From assembly GCF_041381155.1 (NCBI RefSeq), contig NC_091143.1, forward strand, positions 31,125,331 through 31,189,330: a DNA stretch of 64,000 bases, in the 5' to 3' direction. Below the pieces are notes generated by a model, which did no database searches, was not told the origin of the DNA, and saw only the letters and a list, made by a program, of their open reading frames with translations. Position numbers and translations under genes: made by a program. Source of the stretch: Argopecten irradians (taxonomy: Eukaryota; Mollusca; Bivalvia; Pectinida; Pectinidae). This document shows positions 1 through 14,300 of this stretch, in pieces (the stretch's first letter is position 1; every line of letters starts with the position of its first letter).

Positions 1-406
1 GTCTGTGCTTTTTTTCTTAATTAACATTCAAACTCGTATAGTAAAATACTGTACATGTATGATACTTTGCCACTTCTAAAGGTTGTAAAGCCTGTTAGGT
101 ATACTTACTATTACCACAGGCATTTGACTCTATAGACAATTTTAGCTCTCTTTATGTAATACTGTACATATCATAACATATATAGCATGGAGAAAATGTC
201 TGTAGAGCCAAACGCCAAATTACTATAACTTTAATTCATTCCACTTAGCGAATGATTGAAATAGGTGGCTGATGTAATTTTTGATGCTGAATATTGTTAG
301 TTAAATGTAATAAAATAAGGAGAATTGACAATATATCATAGTAATACATGTAAACTTTAGATAGAGCTCTGTTAAAGGTACAATATAGGTAACTATTCAG
401 TTTTTT
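1..406. other. AT-rich non-coding stretch
   Basis: No coding, RNA or repeat signature was recognised. It ends in a short T-run, into which the tandem-core element at 407 is inserted. Confidence 0.5.
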
Positions 407-2014
407 AGGTCACTCTGAGACGAAGGCTCAAGTGACCTATTCTAATCGCCTTTTGTCCGTCGTCGTCCGTCGTGGGTGCCGTCGTTTATGGCGATAAACA
501 ATTTGTACTTTTTGACTCGACTTCTTTCTCCAAAACTACTGAACCACCAACATATGTTGAAATTTTGCAGAAACTTTTCATAGCCAAAGGTCCACCAAAA
601 TTGTGAATTATATGGTCCCAGCTCCCTAGGGGCCTGAGGGGTGGGGCCAAAAGGGGTCAAATAGGCTAAAACTTCAAAAATCTTCTTCTGAAAATTTCCA
701 GAAATGGCAGAATCAAATACTCAAAGGTCTCAAGGCCCTCTACAAAAATTGTGAATTACATGGGGTATGGGGTCTCAGGTTTCCCCCCGTGGGGAGGGGG
801 TTAAGTTTACTATAGTTTTATGTAGTGAAAACACATTTTGGAGCATTATTTGGTCATTTAAATAGAAAATTAGTTAAATGTTGTCAGAAATTATCCCTAT
901 GAAATGGCCATTGAATCCTATTAACAAATTTTCCATGACCGACTCCTAGGGGCCTTTAGCGGCATATGGGGCCAAAAACGGTCAAATAGGCATTAAACTT
1001 CAAAAATCTTCTTCTGAACTGGTAGAATCAAATACTCTTCATAGATGGAGAGGTCTTAAGGTCCTTTACGAAAAATTGTGAATTATATGACCCTGGGGTT
1101 TCATGTTTCCCCCTGGGGAGGGGGATCAAATTTACTATAGTTTATATATAGGAAAAAACATTTTATGAATGTTAAATTGCTTATTTTTTTCATAGGAAAT
1201 TAGCCAAACTGGGTTAAGAATTTATTTTGCCTGTGACAGCATTTTATCGTCATATTTTAACCATATCATCTATGTCTTGACCTTTTGACCGACCCCCAAG
1301 GGGCCTTAGGGGCGGGGCCAAAACGGGTCAAATAGGCTAAAACTTCAAAAATCTTCTTCTGAAATTCACAGATTTGATGGAACCAGATACTCTTCATAGA
1401 TTGGAAGGTCATAAGTCCCTTTACAAAAATTTTGAATTGCAATGGCCCTTAGGATTATCAGACTTTCCCCCCCCATTAAACAAGGGTCAAATTTTTCACT
1501 ATAGTTTATAAGGGGGGCAAATACATTTATGAACATTATTTGCTTAGTTTTAATAGGAAATGAGTCCCCTCAAACTGGGTTAGAATTATTAGCCATGAAA
1601 TAGCATTTTAACACCATATCCATATTGGTCTTGGCTGACCCCAGGGACCAGGTCTACAGGGGCGGGCCAAAATGGGTCCCGTGGCTTAAATTTCAAAAAT
1701 CTGCCCCAATTCACAGGTTTGATGGAACCAAATACTCTTTCATTCATAGATTAAATAGTGAAATTTATAAAATCACTGACACTGACTGACTTCTAGTTTG
1801 GTTTTGTTGTTTAAACGTTGGCAAAGCAAATTGGAATTTTAAGCATAAGGTTTGGTAAACATAATACACATATCAAAATAAAAATTCTAAAATACGAAGG
1901 TTCAACTTTAAAGTTTATTCTGATTCATAAATACTTTTTAACAGATTTGAACCAACTTTGAAAACTTTGCAAATGGCTTTTCTGTAGCAGCACTCAGGTG
2001 AAGGCCTCTTGGCC
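407..2014 (+). mobile_element. Tandem-core interspersed element (Helentron/HINE-like), copy 1
   Basis: The left end is a hairpin at 407-438 (arms AGGTCACT/AGTGACCT with an inner TGAG/CTCA pairing), followed by a CCGTCGTCGTCCGTCG-type stretch. The core holds about four degraded units of roughly 330-350 bp. Each contains ACTTCAAAAATCTTCTTCTG (671, 997, 1342; decayed near 1691) and a GGGGCC...GGGGCCAAAA...GGTCAAATAGG block. The right end is GGTGAAGGCCTCTTGGCC, a small GGCC/GGCC hairpin, followed by a 25-base T-run. Both ends lie in T-runs. A left hairpin, tandem core, 3' hairpin and insertion in T-tracts fit what is known of HINE or oyster 'pearl'-like non-autonomous Helentrons; that family call is inference. 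No protein is encoded. Confidence 0.65.
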
Positions 2015-2288
2015 TTTTTTTTTTTTTTTTTTTTTTTTTACATTCGCAAACATTTACAAGAAAATTGCCACGTTCTCTAGATCCCTGCATAAAATGTTTT
2101 TACCTTAAAAAACTGGGTAATACGTTTACTGACACCAAATGTGAAGTCATAAAAAAAAAGGTTGAAATAATTAATGTGTGCCCACAATAAATTCACGGAA
2201 ACACCGGAAAACATTTTCATTGGCCCGATCGATGTACTGTTAGCCGACAATGTAAGACTAATGTATAAACACAAAGGCACATACCACA
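2015..2288. other. Poly-T run and AT-rich spacer
   Basis: A homopolymeric T-run (about 2015-2039) directly follows the tandem-core element. No gene is seen. Confidence 0.5.
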
Positions 2289-2564
2289 GGAGTCTGACGT
2301 TCTGATTGACTGTCAATAATACAAAAAAAATATAAAAAATACCCCCCTATACTATAACAAGCTAAAAAGCGATACATTCTTGTTCAGATATTTTTTTTTA
2401 CATTTATACTATACATAACGTTGTCTATAAAATAGTATAAAGGTATTTCCTTGATATGTTTTATATATACACAAAAACATCATTATAATAAGAAAATAGT
2501 ATATATATAGAGGTATTTTTTATATATATTTCAACTATCTGTTATTGACAGAACGTCAAACTCC
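2289..2564. mobile_element. Small TIR element (GTTTGACGTTCTGTCA family), copy 1
   Basis: The left end reads GGAGTCTGACGTTCTG and the right end, reverse-complemented, GGAGTTTGACGTTCTG, each followed by GTCAATAA. The interior is AT-rich with a 'cccccctatactata' stretch and TATATA runs. A shorter relative with the same ends lies at 55650-55757. There is no ORF; it looks like a MITE. Confidence 0.6.
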
Positions 2565-3339
2565 AGTGAACATACATGTACGAAACGCTTCCGTAATTGT
2601 CGTGACCGTTTTTCAACTTCGCACGGGAAAAACAAAACATTTTTAGATGTGGCAAGTCTAAACACAGGGACCTAACAACAATTTGTAGTTTAGTCACATA
2701 GTATATACATGTTTTATGGTATCAATTATTTCTTTTTAAAGTTATAGGTATGCCGTATATTTTATACTCGTGAAAATGAGTCAAGATGAGTTTTTAATAT
2801 GTTATTTCATCACCAAAAGTAACCATTTTCATTTTGAGAATTACAACTACTTTCTATCCATAGGTTTTTATTTTACAAGCACAAATAAGAGCTGAAAAAT
2901 GATTTTTGGCATTATATTTTATATTTTTAGTGAATTGAAATGAGTACATACGGTCAGACCATGAAGCCAAATTTGGTCTACAATTTCATTTCACATTTTT
3001 ACAGTGTTATTAGTAATTGTAAAATTACCCCCCACCAGGTATGTTTCCATCTAAACATACATAACGCATAAAATACAACAACTTTACAGTACTATCTATG
3101 TGTTGAGGCTAATATTTATAAAGGCATCTGAAAGTCCCACAATGACTTTCCTCAGCCTTAATTCGTCAAACCCCAGGTTTTCAATAGATTAATAAAGAAA
3201 AAAAAAAACAATTTTTTTGTCCAGTTACGGCACATATAACTTTAATGTTCAGATATGCGTCACTGATAAATAGAGCCCGTTTATAAAAACAACTCGGATA
3301 CACAAAAAATTATGTCTGTTTTTCCTACCCCCCAATTAG
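2565..3339. other. AT-rich non-coding stretch
   Basis: No gene, RNA or recognisable repeat was seen. Confidence 0.4.
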
Positions 3340-4127
3340 AATTCAAAAACCCCCCCCCCTAAATAATACATATATAGGGGCCAAAGAAGTAATATCAACA
3401 GAATTTTCCAATGACCCCGGGATCCAATCAAACGTAATGGTCTTGGGGGTACTTCTGGTGGGTCCAAATTAACCACCCAAATCTGTAACTAATTCTCCCC
3501 GATCCCTGTGATGTAAAAAAAAAGGAAAAAAACACCCAACCTAGAACCGTGAAATAAACGTTTAACCCATCACTCATCATTTGCCATGTGTCCTTCACCT
3601 AGGGAATGTGTATCCAAACTTGGTATGTATCCAAGCATATTATTATAAGGGTCCCCGATAAATTAAAACAGCAATGGATTCACCCCCATTTCATCCCAAA
3701 GAAATCCAAAGAAAATCCCCCACCCACATCCATGTGTTTTTTCACCCCCACCGACCCCCCCCCCTTACACACGACCGGTATAAAAAGTAAAAAGCAATTG
3801 TACCCCCCCACCCCCCCCCCCGTCGTTTTTTTTTTTATCCAAGCCTCCTGAACTTCAACACCCCACTCGCACCTTGTTCCCCCACAGGTTTGAAATTTAC
3901 ACACCCCACCCGCAGTTTGGTAATTCACCAGGTTGCGACGTCGCTCCAGTGGTGGTTAGTGGGGCTTTCTCATTCCTTGCCCCCCCCCCCCCCCAAGATT
4001 TTAGATGTAAAAATTCATTAAAGGTCCCCCGTGAAACCCCCCCCCCCACCCCCCCATCAGAACCCCCCCCACCCCACCCCCCCCCCCCCGACCCGATTTA
4101 AACCCCCCCCCCTTCGAAACCCCCTCC

Positions 4128-4160
<33 letters not shown>

Positions 4161-4815
4161 ATTCCCTCGCACCCCCCCCCCACCCTCCCCCCCTCCCCCC
4201 CACCCATCCTCCCCCTTTACTCCCACCAACACCCCCATACCCTACCCCCCCCGCCCCCAAACCCACCCCCCCCTCCCCTCCCCCCCCCCCACCTCCCCCC
4301 CCCCCTAGCCCCCAACCCCACCCCCACGCCCCCAACCCCCCACAACCCATCATAAACCCCCCCGCCCCCAACCGACCCCCCCACCCCCCCACCCCTACCC
4401 CCCCCCCCCCCAACGCCCGCTCCCTCCACATCATACTATCCAACCAGCTCCCCCGGATTATCCCCCCATACTCCCACCCACCCCACTTGAAGGCCCCCCA
4501 ACCCCCCACCCTACCCTCCTCACACCCTCCCCCCATCACATATCATAAATCGTACCCCTCCCACCCTAACAAGAGTCCCAGACCGATACACCCACCCTCA
4601 AAAAATTACCCACCAAACCCCTCAATAACTCAGCCACCCCCCCCACCACATACCCCCCACCAAAAACCCACCCGATTCCACCCTCCCATGTAATGGCCCC
4701 CAGTCGATACACCTTGACGGCCATCAGACAAGACCCAACAACCTCCCCAAACATTTGTCCAACGCTACCGCCCTTCCCCCCCACCGCCTAACACAAATCC
4801 CCACAATTTTTTTAT
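3340..4815. repeat. Extremely C-rich low-complexity tract
   Basis: The plus strand is dominated by C-runs broken by A and single other bases, including an uninterrupted run of more than 30 C near 4122-4160. Composition moves gradually from ordinary DNA at the left edge. Long proline- or glycine-only frames here are composition artefacts. The tract ends about 500 bases before a run of N. It may be a genuine poly-C satellite or low-quality consensus at a contig end; I favour the latter. Confidence 0.8.
3456..3515 (+). repeat. Fragment of an interspersed repeat shared with 54558-54606
   Basis: Both places read CTGGTGGGTCCA, then a short variable stretch, then TGTAACTAATTCTC and GATCCCT. The parent family was not identified. 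Confidence 0.5.
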
Positions 4816-5338
4816 TCACACCCCCCCCGACCTAAAAGTCCCCATATAAAAGCTCCATATCGTGTACAAAAATTATATTATAAAAGTTTCACCATACACG
4901 TACCGTAGTCCTATATTAAACGCCCTTCCAAATAGGCTCGGACCCCACCTTTTAGGATACTATATTCTTCGCCCTTTACACCAAGACTTTTAGACCGGTA
5001 AAATGGTTGTCATTTTTAGAGCTCCCCTACAACAGGTTTCACCTATTACTTATCAACAGCGGGGTTTCATGCAACGTATTGTAAAAAATACTCTAGGGGC
5101 CCGAGCAGATATTTTTCGGAGCAGTTGTCCACTACATTCAAATTAGGGACGGATGGAGGTTACCAGGCCTAGGAGAGGGACATGGCTGTTAGGCTCGGTG
5201 GTTGGGGCGTTGGGTGCCGGGGTTTGGATAGTGGGGGGTAAGTATATCTATGTATGGGACATGTGAGGACGTAGTCAGGGTCAGAGTATTTAAACAACAA
5301 AGGTACAATATTATTTGGATGATTGTTGGGAGAACATC

Positions 5339-5348
5339 NNNNNNNNNN
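5339..5348. other. Assembly gap (10 N)
   Basis: Ten consecutive N. Such a short fixed-size run usually marks a join of unknown length, so order and distance across it should not be trusted. Confidence 0.95.
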
Positions 5349-8300
5349 ACAACATCCTTCAGTGATATAACCCTAAAAAAAGAGCAACAGTAACCACGTT
5401 ACAGGAAGACACAATACGAATATAACCAACAGTCTCCCTAAAACACACACCTCGTACTGGGCCCATAACGGAATACACCGTCCTATGACGAGAGGCGCAG
5501 ATCTTACATGGTTAATAATTAACTACTTAATAAACAAAAGTTAACAAATTCGACACCCATGGTTTTACATCTGTATACTTAGTTATATTTATTTTTTCTG
5601 TTGGCTGGGTACTTATATAATCACATTTACTTCAGAAGAACCCGTAAAGGGATCATTGTCCAGAAGATCCAATGCTTCATTATACTATTCGTGTTCTATG
5701 AATCAAGTGCATCCACTAACCGCGGCATTCGAGTGAACTTTTAAACTGTATAATAATTTCTGCAACAATCAGTGTTTCATCTCTGTGTGAGACGCCGAAT
5801 TGATTGAATTCCTGAACGTTGTTTTAAAAAAATGTTTTTTCACACTCAGTTAAGTGTTACTTTGAGGGCAATCATTCATGGTAACATCATAATTAAATTG
5901 ATTAATCTATGTATAGACTCATCTAATGTTAGAACAACTTTATCTTGTATAATTTTGCATTTGTGCGGCGAAAAAACCCTTCTCGCGAAACTCGGCCGCT
6001 ATAATACTATAGCCTCTAACATTCGTTACCTAGATATCAGCGGTGACCGACAGAGGCCCGCAGAACCCCAAGATAGTCAAGATTTCATATCGAAAGTGCG
6101 CAAACAACATTTACCATTTTTTACACCAATTTGGCCGTTGTCTGATCTTGTTATGATAAATGTTATAAGTATAGGCCAGCCCAGTGGAGATCATTTACCA
6201 GTCCCTCGCCAGTCTCGCGCCACCGACGTGTATGAGTATACACTTAGTTAGGGTCTGCACAGGAACATCAGTAGGAAATCAATTTAGGAGTCGTTCGTGA
6301 GATAGATTCATTTACAAAGATAAGAAAAAGTTGATTGGCATTTCAGCACTTTGCTGATGTGTCCTGTCCATATCCTTGAAATCACTAAATGCAAATGGTA
6401 ATTGAGTATGTTCGATCTTGTTTGACTGGTGTAACCATACTAAATAATGGTTTCCGTTTACCTATCGCTGCTACATTCTAGCACGATTAATGCACTGGTA
6501 GAAATAGATGTTTGTTACATAGACAGCCTATTGGTAAACCAAGGGCAATGGTGTTAAAAGTACAATTAAGATGACAACACAATTTTGTCCGCTTCTGACT
6601 ATATCTTATCTCTACACGGGAATATAAAACATCAAATAGATATGCTGATGCATACCATAAAATACCTCAATCTTTATAACGCTTAAAAAAATGTTCTCCA
6701 AGAAAATAAAATGCTAAAACTACCGTGTAGGACAATTTTCTTTGCCGCACAGAGTTCCATTCAACGATTCAAGAAAATGGAGAGAGAAAAGATATCGCCG
6801 ATATATGCTCGACACAAGTTGGCGGTACAGTCTTTTGATTTAATATTGCGTCGCTTGATGTGGTGGTGAAATAAAGAAAACATGTCAGGGTGGAAAGTTA
6901 CAGAGAATCTTTATGACCAACTGCATATATAAGTCCTGTCCTCAGACACAACTTCAAACAACCCGCGTCTCTAGTTTAAATTAACTTTTATGGAGACGTT
7001 TTAGCTGCTATGGTTTCCAGTTTTATGGGAATTCAAATCAAATAGGGAATCATGGAACACAACACGATGTTTCAATACTCGCTTGATGGCCTTAAAATTG
7101 CGTGATGTGGAGAAAAAACAATAATTGAAAATTAATTAAAATTGTTGAGGCAAATACCACAAAATTATGTTCTAAATCAGAAGCACGTCAAGAATCCGCA
7201 GGGTGTTTTGGTTCATGTTTTGCCAGTTTGGAATTGATATAGCATATATATTTATATGATAATATATCTTCAAGTTTGATTGAGAATAATGAGATCCAAT
7301 ATCAGAAAAAAAATATGTCGATTGTCAATATTTTTGTTACTTCGTAAACCGTTTTATCAATTATTAGTCATTAGCCGAATACATCATTTTCTTCTATTTT
7401 AATATATTTAAATAATTATGTTTTTTCTTAAAAGTAATTAAAGACTCTCTCGCACTGCTTTCGCTAGCGCTGTAATAAAATATAGGAATGTGATGCAACC
7501 CACTCGTATTCATTTCTTAAATCTGTTTTCATTCTAAAATTACATACATTTTCTAATGGGAACGAGTTATCGTGGTTTTTATTTTCAAACATCCACTAAA
7601 ACCGCGCATTTCCAACGGGGACCTATCCAAGCAGACCATTCAATATACATTTTTTTGTCTGTTATTGTTGTTGAAAGCCGTGCATTCATTCACATCCACT
7701 ACTTGGCAAAAAGTGTGCTTTGTTGTAACACCTAGCTATACTAGAAAAGCATTTAAACAGCTTTATGCATATAAAATAGTCACGCGCTCGCTCTAGAAAC
7801 AAGGTCGGTGAATGTTTTGTAGTCTAGGTTGTCGTGACATTTACGGATTGTAAATTGTAACACAATAATGATGAGAGTTCTAATACCCAGCATTTTTATC
7901 TCGAAATATAATAGGGATGGTGACAAATTTGGAAATAGGAGTTAAACGGATGACCTTGTTAGGTACCTTCAACAGTACCACTCATTACAGGACAATTTAA
8001 CTGGTCATATAAACGAAAAATATTTGAAATTTCTTTTAAAAGTCTTTAGATTTAATGTAAGGGGAATATTACAATATTAAATCACCGCCACACCTGCACT
8101 TGTTAGAAACACAAAAGAGATGCGCAACCGAGTAAACGGGTCGTTTCATCGAGTGAAATCACAGCGTAAAATATGAACCAAATGCGAGAGCGAGAATCTT
8201 GGACCCAAGAAAGAATGGAAGCATTGGACCCGAACTGGGTTACCAGTGACTAGACAAGTATCAGTCTTTGCCGACAATTATACAGGAAGTTATGTTTTAC

Positions 8301-11300
8301 ATGTGGGTAATATCGTTACCTGTATTATAATCAAAATAGCAGGCTTCATCAGCGTCGGTAACATTATGCAAACGTTCGTTGGACAGGGATGTCTATCATC
8401 ACCAACACGCATACTATTTTGCTGTCAAATATTTTCGACAGAATGGTAATCATTATATCAATCATTACAGCAGGTGGCCTATACCATTATCGGTGTACAT
8501 AAAATCTGGACGACGTGTCCTATCCTAATGTACGGGGCGATGGTATCCGGAAGGTCAGAAAAAGTTTATAATTAGAACCCTTATTTCTAAATTAAAGAGA
8601 GTGTAGTGCGGGGGGATGGTTGGTTGAAAAAGGGAAATGCTTCCCAACACGTATACACACCAACTTGGGTATTATCATATGGGTCCTTAGCATATTTGAA
8701 ATAATGAAAGCTAGCAATGTTAATATTCAACTCGTGAGAAATAATTTTTACACATGTATTGAGAATAAGACCTCAGATATGATTTCCTTCCAAACTGACA
8801 GACGAGGGTCTCTAGCATGTGTTAGAAAGTCGATTTCAAATTATTGTTGGCCCTGTGTAATCTCCAAATAGATTTCGAATTTGAAAATTTTGATAAAATT
8901 GATTGAACCATACATTGGCAATTTTGTTTACCCGTGATCAAGGTAGTCAACACACAAACGTTTTTTCGAAACACACATTCGCTTACCATAACAGTGATCA
9001 CGTCTAATTAAATGATGTTATCCTTACTTCTGGACGGCGTTACCTTCCTTTTTTGTACGATCACCTACGATAATGAAACGAAACAAAGGAGTCGTTTCCG
9101 GATGAATAGAAGCGTTTATTTACAAAAATCCACTAGTAAAAACAGCACCTAACATTATGTTACGTAGATCAACCAATAGGGAGAATGTTAGGGCCACAAT
9201 ATATATACCAACGGCAAACGTTTCCACTATGGCAATGAGACACAAAAAAGCAGTCTCCGAAAAAATGTATGAGCGCAACACGATAGCATTCACGGGAATG
9301 TCATCCTTAATGACCCTGGCTGTTAATAGGACGTTAATCCCTCAGTCAACAATTCATAAACCATGCAAAAGGATTGAGTAAATCATATAGATCTATGATA
9401 CAGGACTAACCAAAAAAGCCTTTCATGGAATACGAAGTGAGTCAACTAAAACCTGGAGAAATTGAGTGTATGAATACTGTCGTATGATAAACTGGAGACG
9501 TAATGCTAAAAGCACATACATTAATCTTCATTACTAGAAGACCTGACATGATACGAAATAACAGCGTATAACAGTGACAATGATTATATTTTGATGGTTA
9601 TAAATGAATACTTAAAATATGCGGTTTGGATGACATCAAACATCAGAAAGGAATCCATCCGTTTATGGTAATTTATCCACGGTTACATCTAGTGCAAAAC
9701 TGTGCACCTTAGGTTTAACCCCTACGTATACATGCTAGATATGTCCCTTGGGAGACGAGACCTGTGTACACAAATGCAATAATCGATAACACTCAATTCG
9801 AAAAACAATATCCCAACATAAATTTGTTTAAAAAAAAATCCCGTGACAATATTCATAGAATGTGTTTATAATCAAAACTTATGGCTTTTGTAAGTAAATG
9901 TAAATTCCATTTCAAGGTTATGTGTGTTTTCAATTCCTACGGGCCTACGGGAAAACGAGGCGTCAATATCAAAATGAGAAAAAAAAAAGGAAAAAAAAAA
10001 CGAAGCGAAACATGAAACATAGTAACCTGCCAACGCCTCTATTACTACAAATGTACCCATTGGTCATTGATCAGATGTTGTGATCTCATTTACACGAATA
10101 CTAAAAGTACTCAGCTCTCATGTCAATTTTTAATAGTGTTCAATAACATAACACCTAATCAACAACATTTCAATTGGAAAAAAAAACACCTTTTGGCACC
10201 GTAGGCATACTATTAGTACTTTTATCTCATACCACCTACATTACGAATAACTGATACCGGCGTTAATTTAATAAAGTATTTTTAAAATACGAACAAAACA
10301 GTTTTCCACCAATCCTGATGCTCTATAGAGTAGGTTTATATTAACGTTGCAGAATTGTCGCAAACAAAGTTAGCCCTGATCGTACTCGTGCCGAATTTTA
10401 AAGAATTGTACCAAAAAACAGAATAACTAACTCCGTGAAGATGGTTATATAAGCCTGATAAAAGAAGAACTCTGTTTACTGGATGTAGTTCTAGTTTCAT
10501 AATTTTGCGTAAAATCAATCCGCTTTTCGTATGCACTCAAAACGATTTTTTGTAGGCGATTAAAAAGCGGACCACTTTCTACGGGTGCAGACAATCGTTT
10601 CAAATACAAGATTACCATGACGCGTTATTTACTGATCAAATTGCGAATGTAATCGTAGCGCATGAAAACGCGAAATAAAAATGCTCTCAACTAAAATTGA
10701 CTTACAGGAAATGGTAAGGTTTTAGAGACATATTAGTATGCAATTGTCGCCACGCTCTCACGCACATATACAATACAAATTACAAATGCATTGAAAAAAA
10801 AATAATTTTTTTTGTTTTGGGGTTCAAAATTTATTCAAATGTTGTATTATTAAATCACTATAGAATTATATTGTGGATTCAATAAATAGTTACAATATAA
10901 ATGTCCCGCTAGTGGAACTACATGTACACATACATAAAATTGCTATGCTCGTATGCAATTGCATTGTCATTAATTGGTGCTTGACTACAGAAGATGTACA
11001 ACAAGCATTCTTACTAAATCGGGGGTCACCTGTTTCAAAACTATTCGTGTTATATTAAACCCCTAGAATAACAGATTATCTGTTTCTGGTGGGTAGGTAT
11101 TTATTGTTAAATTTCATAATGAAAACCACGGTCAATGTTCAGTGAAAATGAAGCTCATGAGATAATGACGTCCCAGATCATTACCTTCTCACAAGGGGAG
11201 AATAACTGTGTAAATAATTTCAAGACCAAATATGCGATAACTACTGAAATACGAGAGGTGTTGATCAACGTAGCACGCGCGCGCTGCTCAAGGAAACAGG

Positions 11301-14300
11301 TCAAAATAATATCGTTCGTTAAGGATATCAAAAAATCTAATAAGCACTGGATTCAGGTTTTATGTTTCTTCCCGTTCAATTAACAGATATAATCAAAGTC
11401 CTTATGGGAAAAAGTGTAGAATTGTTTTCAAAAGCATCACATGCGGTATATCAAAACACAACCTGGTTTATTTGAATATCTTTGTTTTATTATGATTATA
11501 TACTTTATTAAATTTGATTCGTCACAAAAGAGAGTTGACGATATTTTGACGCCAATTTATACTGTACATGATCAGTCGACACAAAACTTTATGTAAAGTT
11601 CTTGTGCTGAAAGGTAAGGTCATTTCATTTCAATGAAATTAATTGATACAAACAATGTCTATCTAATATGGTAAGTAAAAAAGAGAAGAGAAATAGATTT
11701 TGTGTGGGGCCTTCATTCTGCCGGGTTCAGCCCTCTGTAGGCATAATATGATATACAGAATTGTCATGACATACTGCTCGTCTCGTTGTTTGGAATGTAA
11801 TTAATCTATACTTATTATTAAACATTATTGATATATTACAAAAGAACTCCCTTGCTTTACAAAGTGATTACCCGTAAATAAGCTAAGCAGAGTTTACACC
11901 GCCCCGGGCGGGATCTGGTTCTAGTCACAGACATATTTACCACACATGTTGTCTGTTTGGGTTCGTTCCATTTAAGTCCGGAACATGGCTCAGTTTCAAA
12001 ACCAACGAGCATGTTCTTATTTTCTCTTCGATTGCTCACTGCGTAGACGCGAACAAAACATTTATTTATTATATCGTATAATCGTAATGTAACAATAGAG
12101 GAAACCATTTTGTAGTTGATTTCAATATAAATTGGATAAGATGCACCAGTGAAGCTATAGTTTTGACCAACAACTTAAATACTGTGCAAAAACTTATTAT
12201 AGACCCATTGTGCTGGATACTCCAATTTTGGCAAAAAGAATTATTGATAATTATAAAATAAAATCCAGTAAATTTTGTAGCGATTGAAGTAAAAGAAAAT
12301 TTTTACCACGATTATTCCATTATTAAGTACTTATATAATAGTTATACTACATCATACTAATATATTAGATACTACATTTGAGCTTCATACGAAATTATTC
12401 TCACTAAGTTGATCATGGTACGATCATGGGTGTTATTCTGAATCTGATTCAGTAATGTATGTTATTGTCCAAGTACAAATAAATAAAATTGACTTCTGAG
12501 ACATAAGAAACACATATGTCATTAACAATGAATGTACATACATATATTTAAGTCTCTGTTAAGTACATTATATTGGTTTCCTACTTTCGTTACCCATTAC
12601 ACAAAACATACTGCAGTCACAATAGGTACTACTCGTGGATATTTGATCCTTAACAGGTTTTATCGATTCTTGAAAAACATAACATCGTATTGTCATTAAA
12701 CGAAAGACATGGTTTTCACAAACATGCTGTTTTAAAACCAGTCATTGATTGAGCAAAAAGAAATAAAATATTTGAATTGAATTTTTCATCTATATCGTGT
12801 GTTTTGTATTTAAACATCTGAGCAAATATGAATAAATATTTGAATTTATGTTTTGTGTTTGAAATGTAATAGGAAGACAAATATTATTTTTAGCCTTCTA
12901 TCCGCTAACGTTTATAAATTCATAGGATAGAATAGATTGTAGAACATAGATTTCTGTATATATATATATCTATATATGTTTGGCGGACGTCAGTATTGTA
13001 GCTAACACAGTCATCGCATGACGACTTAGTGACTTCTATCTAACAGCTAACAAAAGTAATATTAAATAATAGGATAACGAAAGGAGTGTATGTGTATATA
13101 AATTTAACAATGTTATGATAAATATTGCAATTACCTTTTAAACAAATATAATGAGCCATACTACAAATGACTCTTGTAAAAATCATAAATCTCTCATATT
13201 GCAACATTCTCAAAGTAATGCTGACACATTTATACCACATCTCACTTACAAAATAATAAACTTGTTCACTATAAAGTGACTAAAATTAACATAATTTGGC
13301 TAAGGAGATCGATATTGACACTATTTCAGTTATTTGCGCACATATCACTGATTAGAATGAATTTATATGTAGGACTAATTTTGCGTGATATTAAACAGCA
13401 GTTCTAGCTACGTGAATATGATTCAGCTTATTACGGGGGCTATGGTCACTCAAGGACGGAATTAAAGCTACAGATCGATTACAATACGTCAGCTATAGTT
13501 TCCTCGTGTTTACTATTTCAGTTTTAAAGCAGTTAGGATAGACAAGCCACAATGGTGATCCACTACAAATATGCATCACCCAAGCCTCATAGAACGGGAT
13601 AATTGGCCACAACGTTTATTTTAACTCGACGGGCCGCTGTTGATTTTAAACTGGATACAAACTAGCTGGGAACGTTCAATATCTCACTAAAAACTGTTAA
13701 TCGTAAACTTCAAGTAATTTTACGCGGGGAAATCTTTTCTAATTTTGTCCAGTGTATGTGTGCGTACCTAATAAGAGTAACCTGTTTTAGTAAATACTAT
13801 GATTTAGTGCAAACGGTTTGTAGATTTAGAATACCGTATTCCCTTCTCTATAACATATATGTATAATAATAGAACTGTATCATTTCCAAAAGTGTTTGCT
13901 GACTGCTACTGAGCAGAAAATAAAGACTAAAAGATTTATTTTTCAAACACATTTAGAATAAGGAAAACAGTTTGAAAAATCAGTGTCGTTTCCATGTGAA
14001 GACACTTTAGAAAATCAAATACCTTTGTAAGCGGATAGTTGTAATTCGACAAAACTTCCCTACAAATCCGAGTCATGGATTAAAAGTGTTTTGGTTTTAT
14101 CAACGGTTTCACTAAATCCAAAGAAAACGATTGGTTTTATACAATTGATAGTTGAAGTTAGAATTACAACAACGGTAATTACATGAATATGTTTATACTG
14201 AAATCGTAAATATAAAGGAAAATGTCTCACGATTACTTTTTCATAACGTATGTCAAATTGGTGAGAATTACAAAACATGACAAGCTCGTTTCTAGACTGG

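Noticed and set aside
4031-4693. 220-codon proline-rich open frame and glycine-rich frames on the other strand
   Set aside because: They follow from near-homopolymer C; no start context, splice sites or domain, and the sequence quality is suspect.
5832-6251. 139-codon open frame, the longest in the left part apart from the C-rich tract
   Set aside because: No recognisable domain, signal peptide or splice pattern; compatible with chance.
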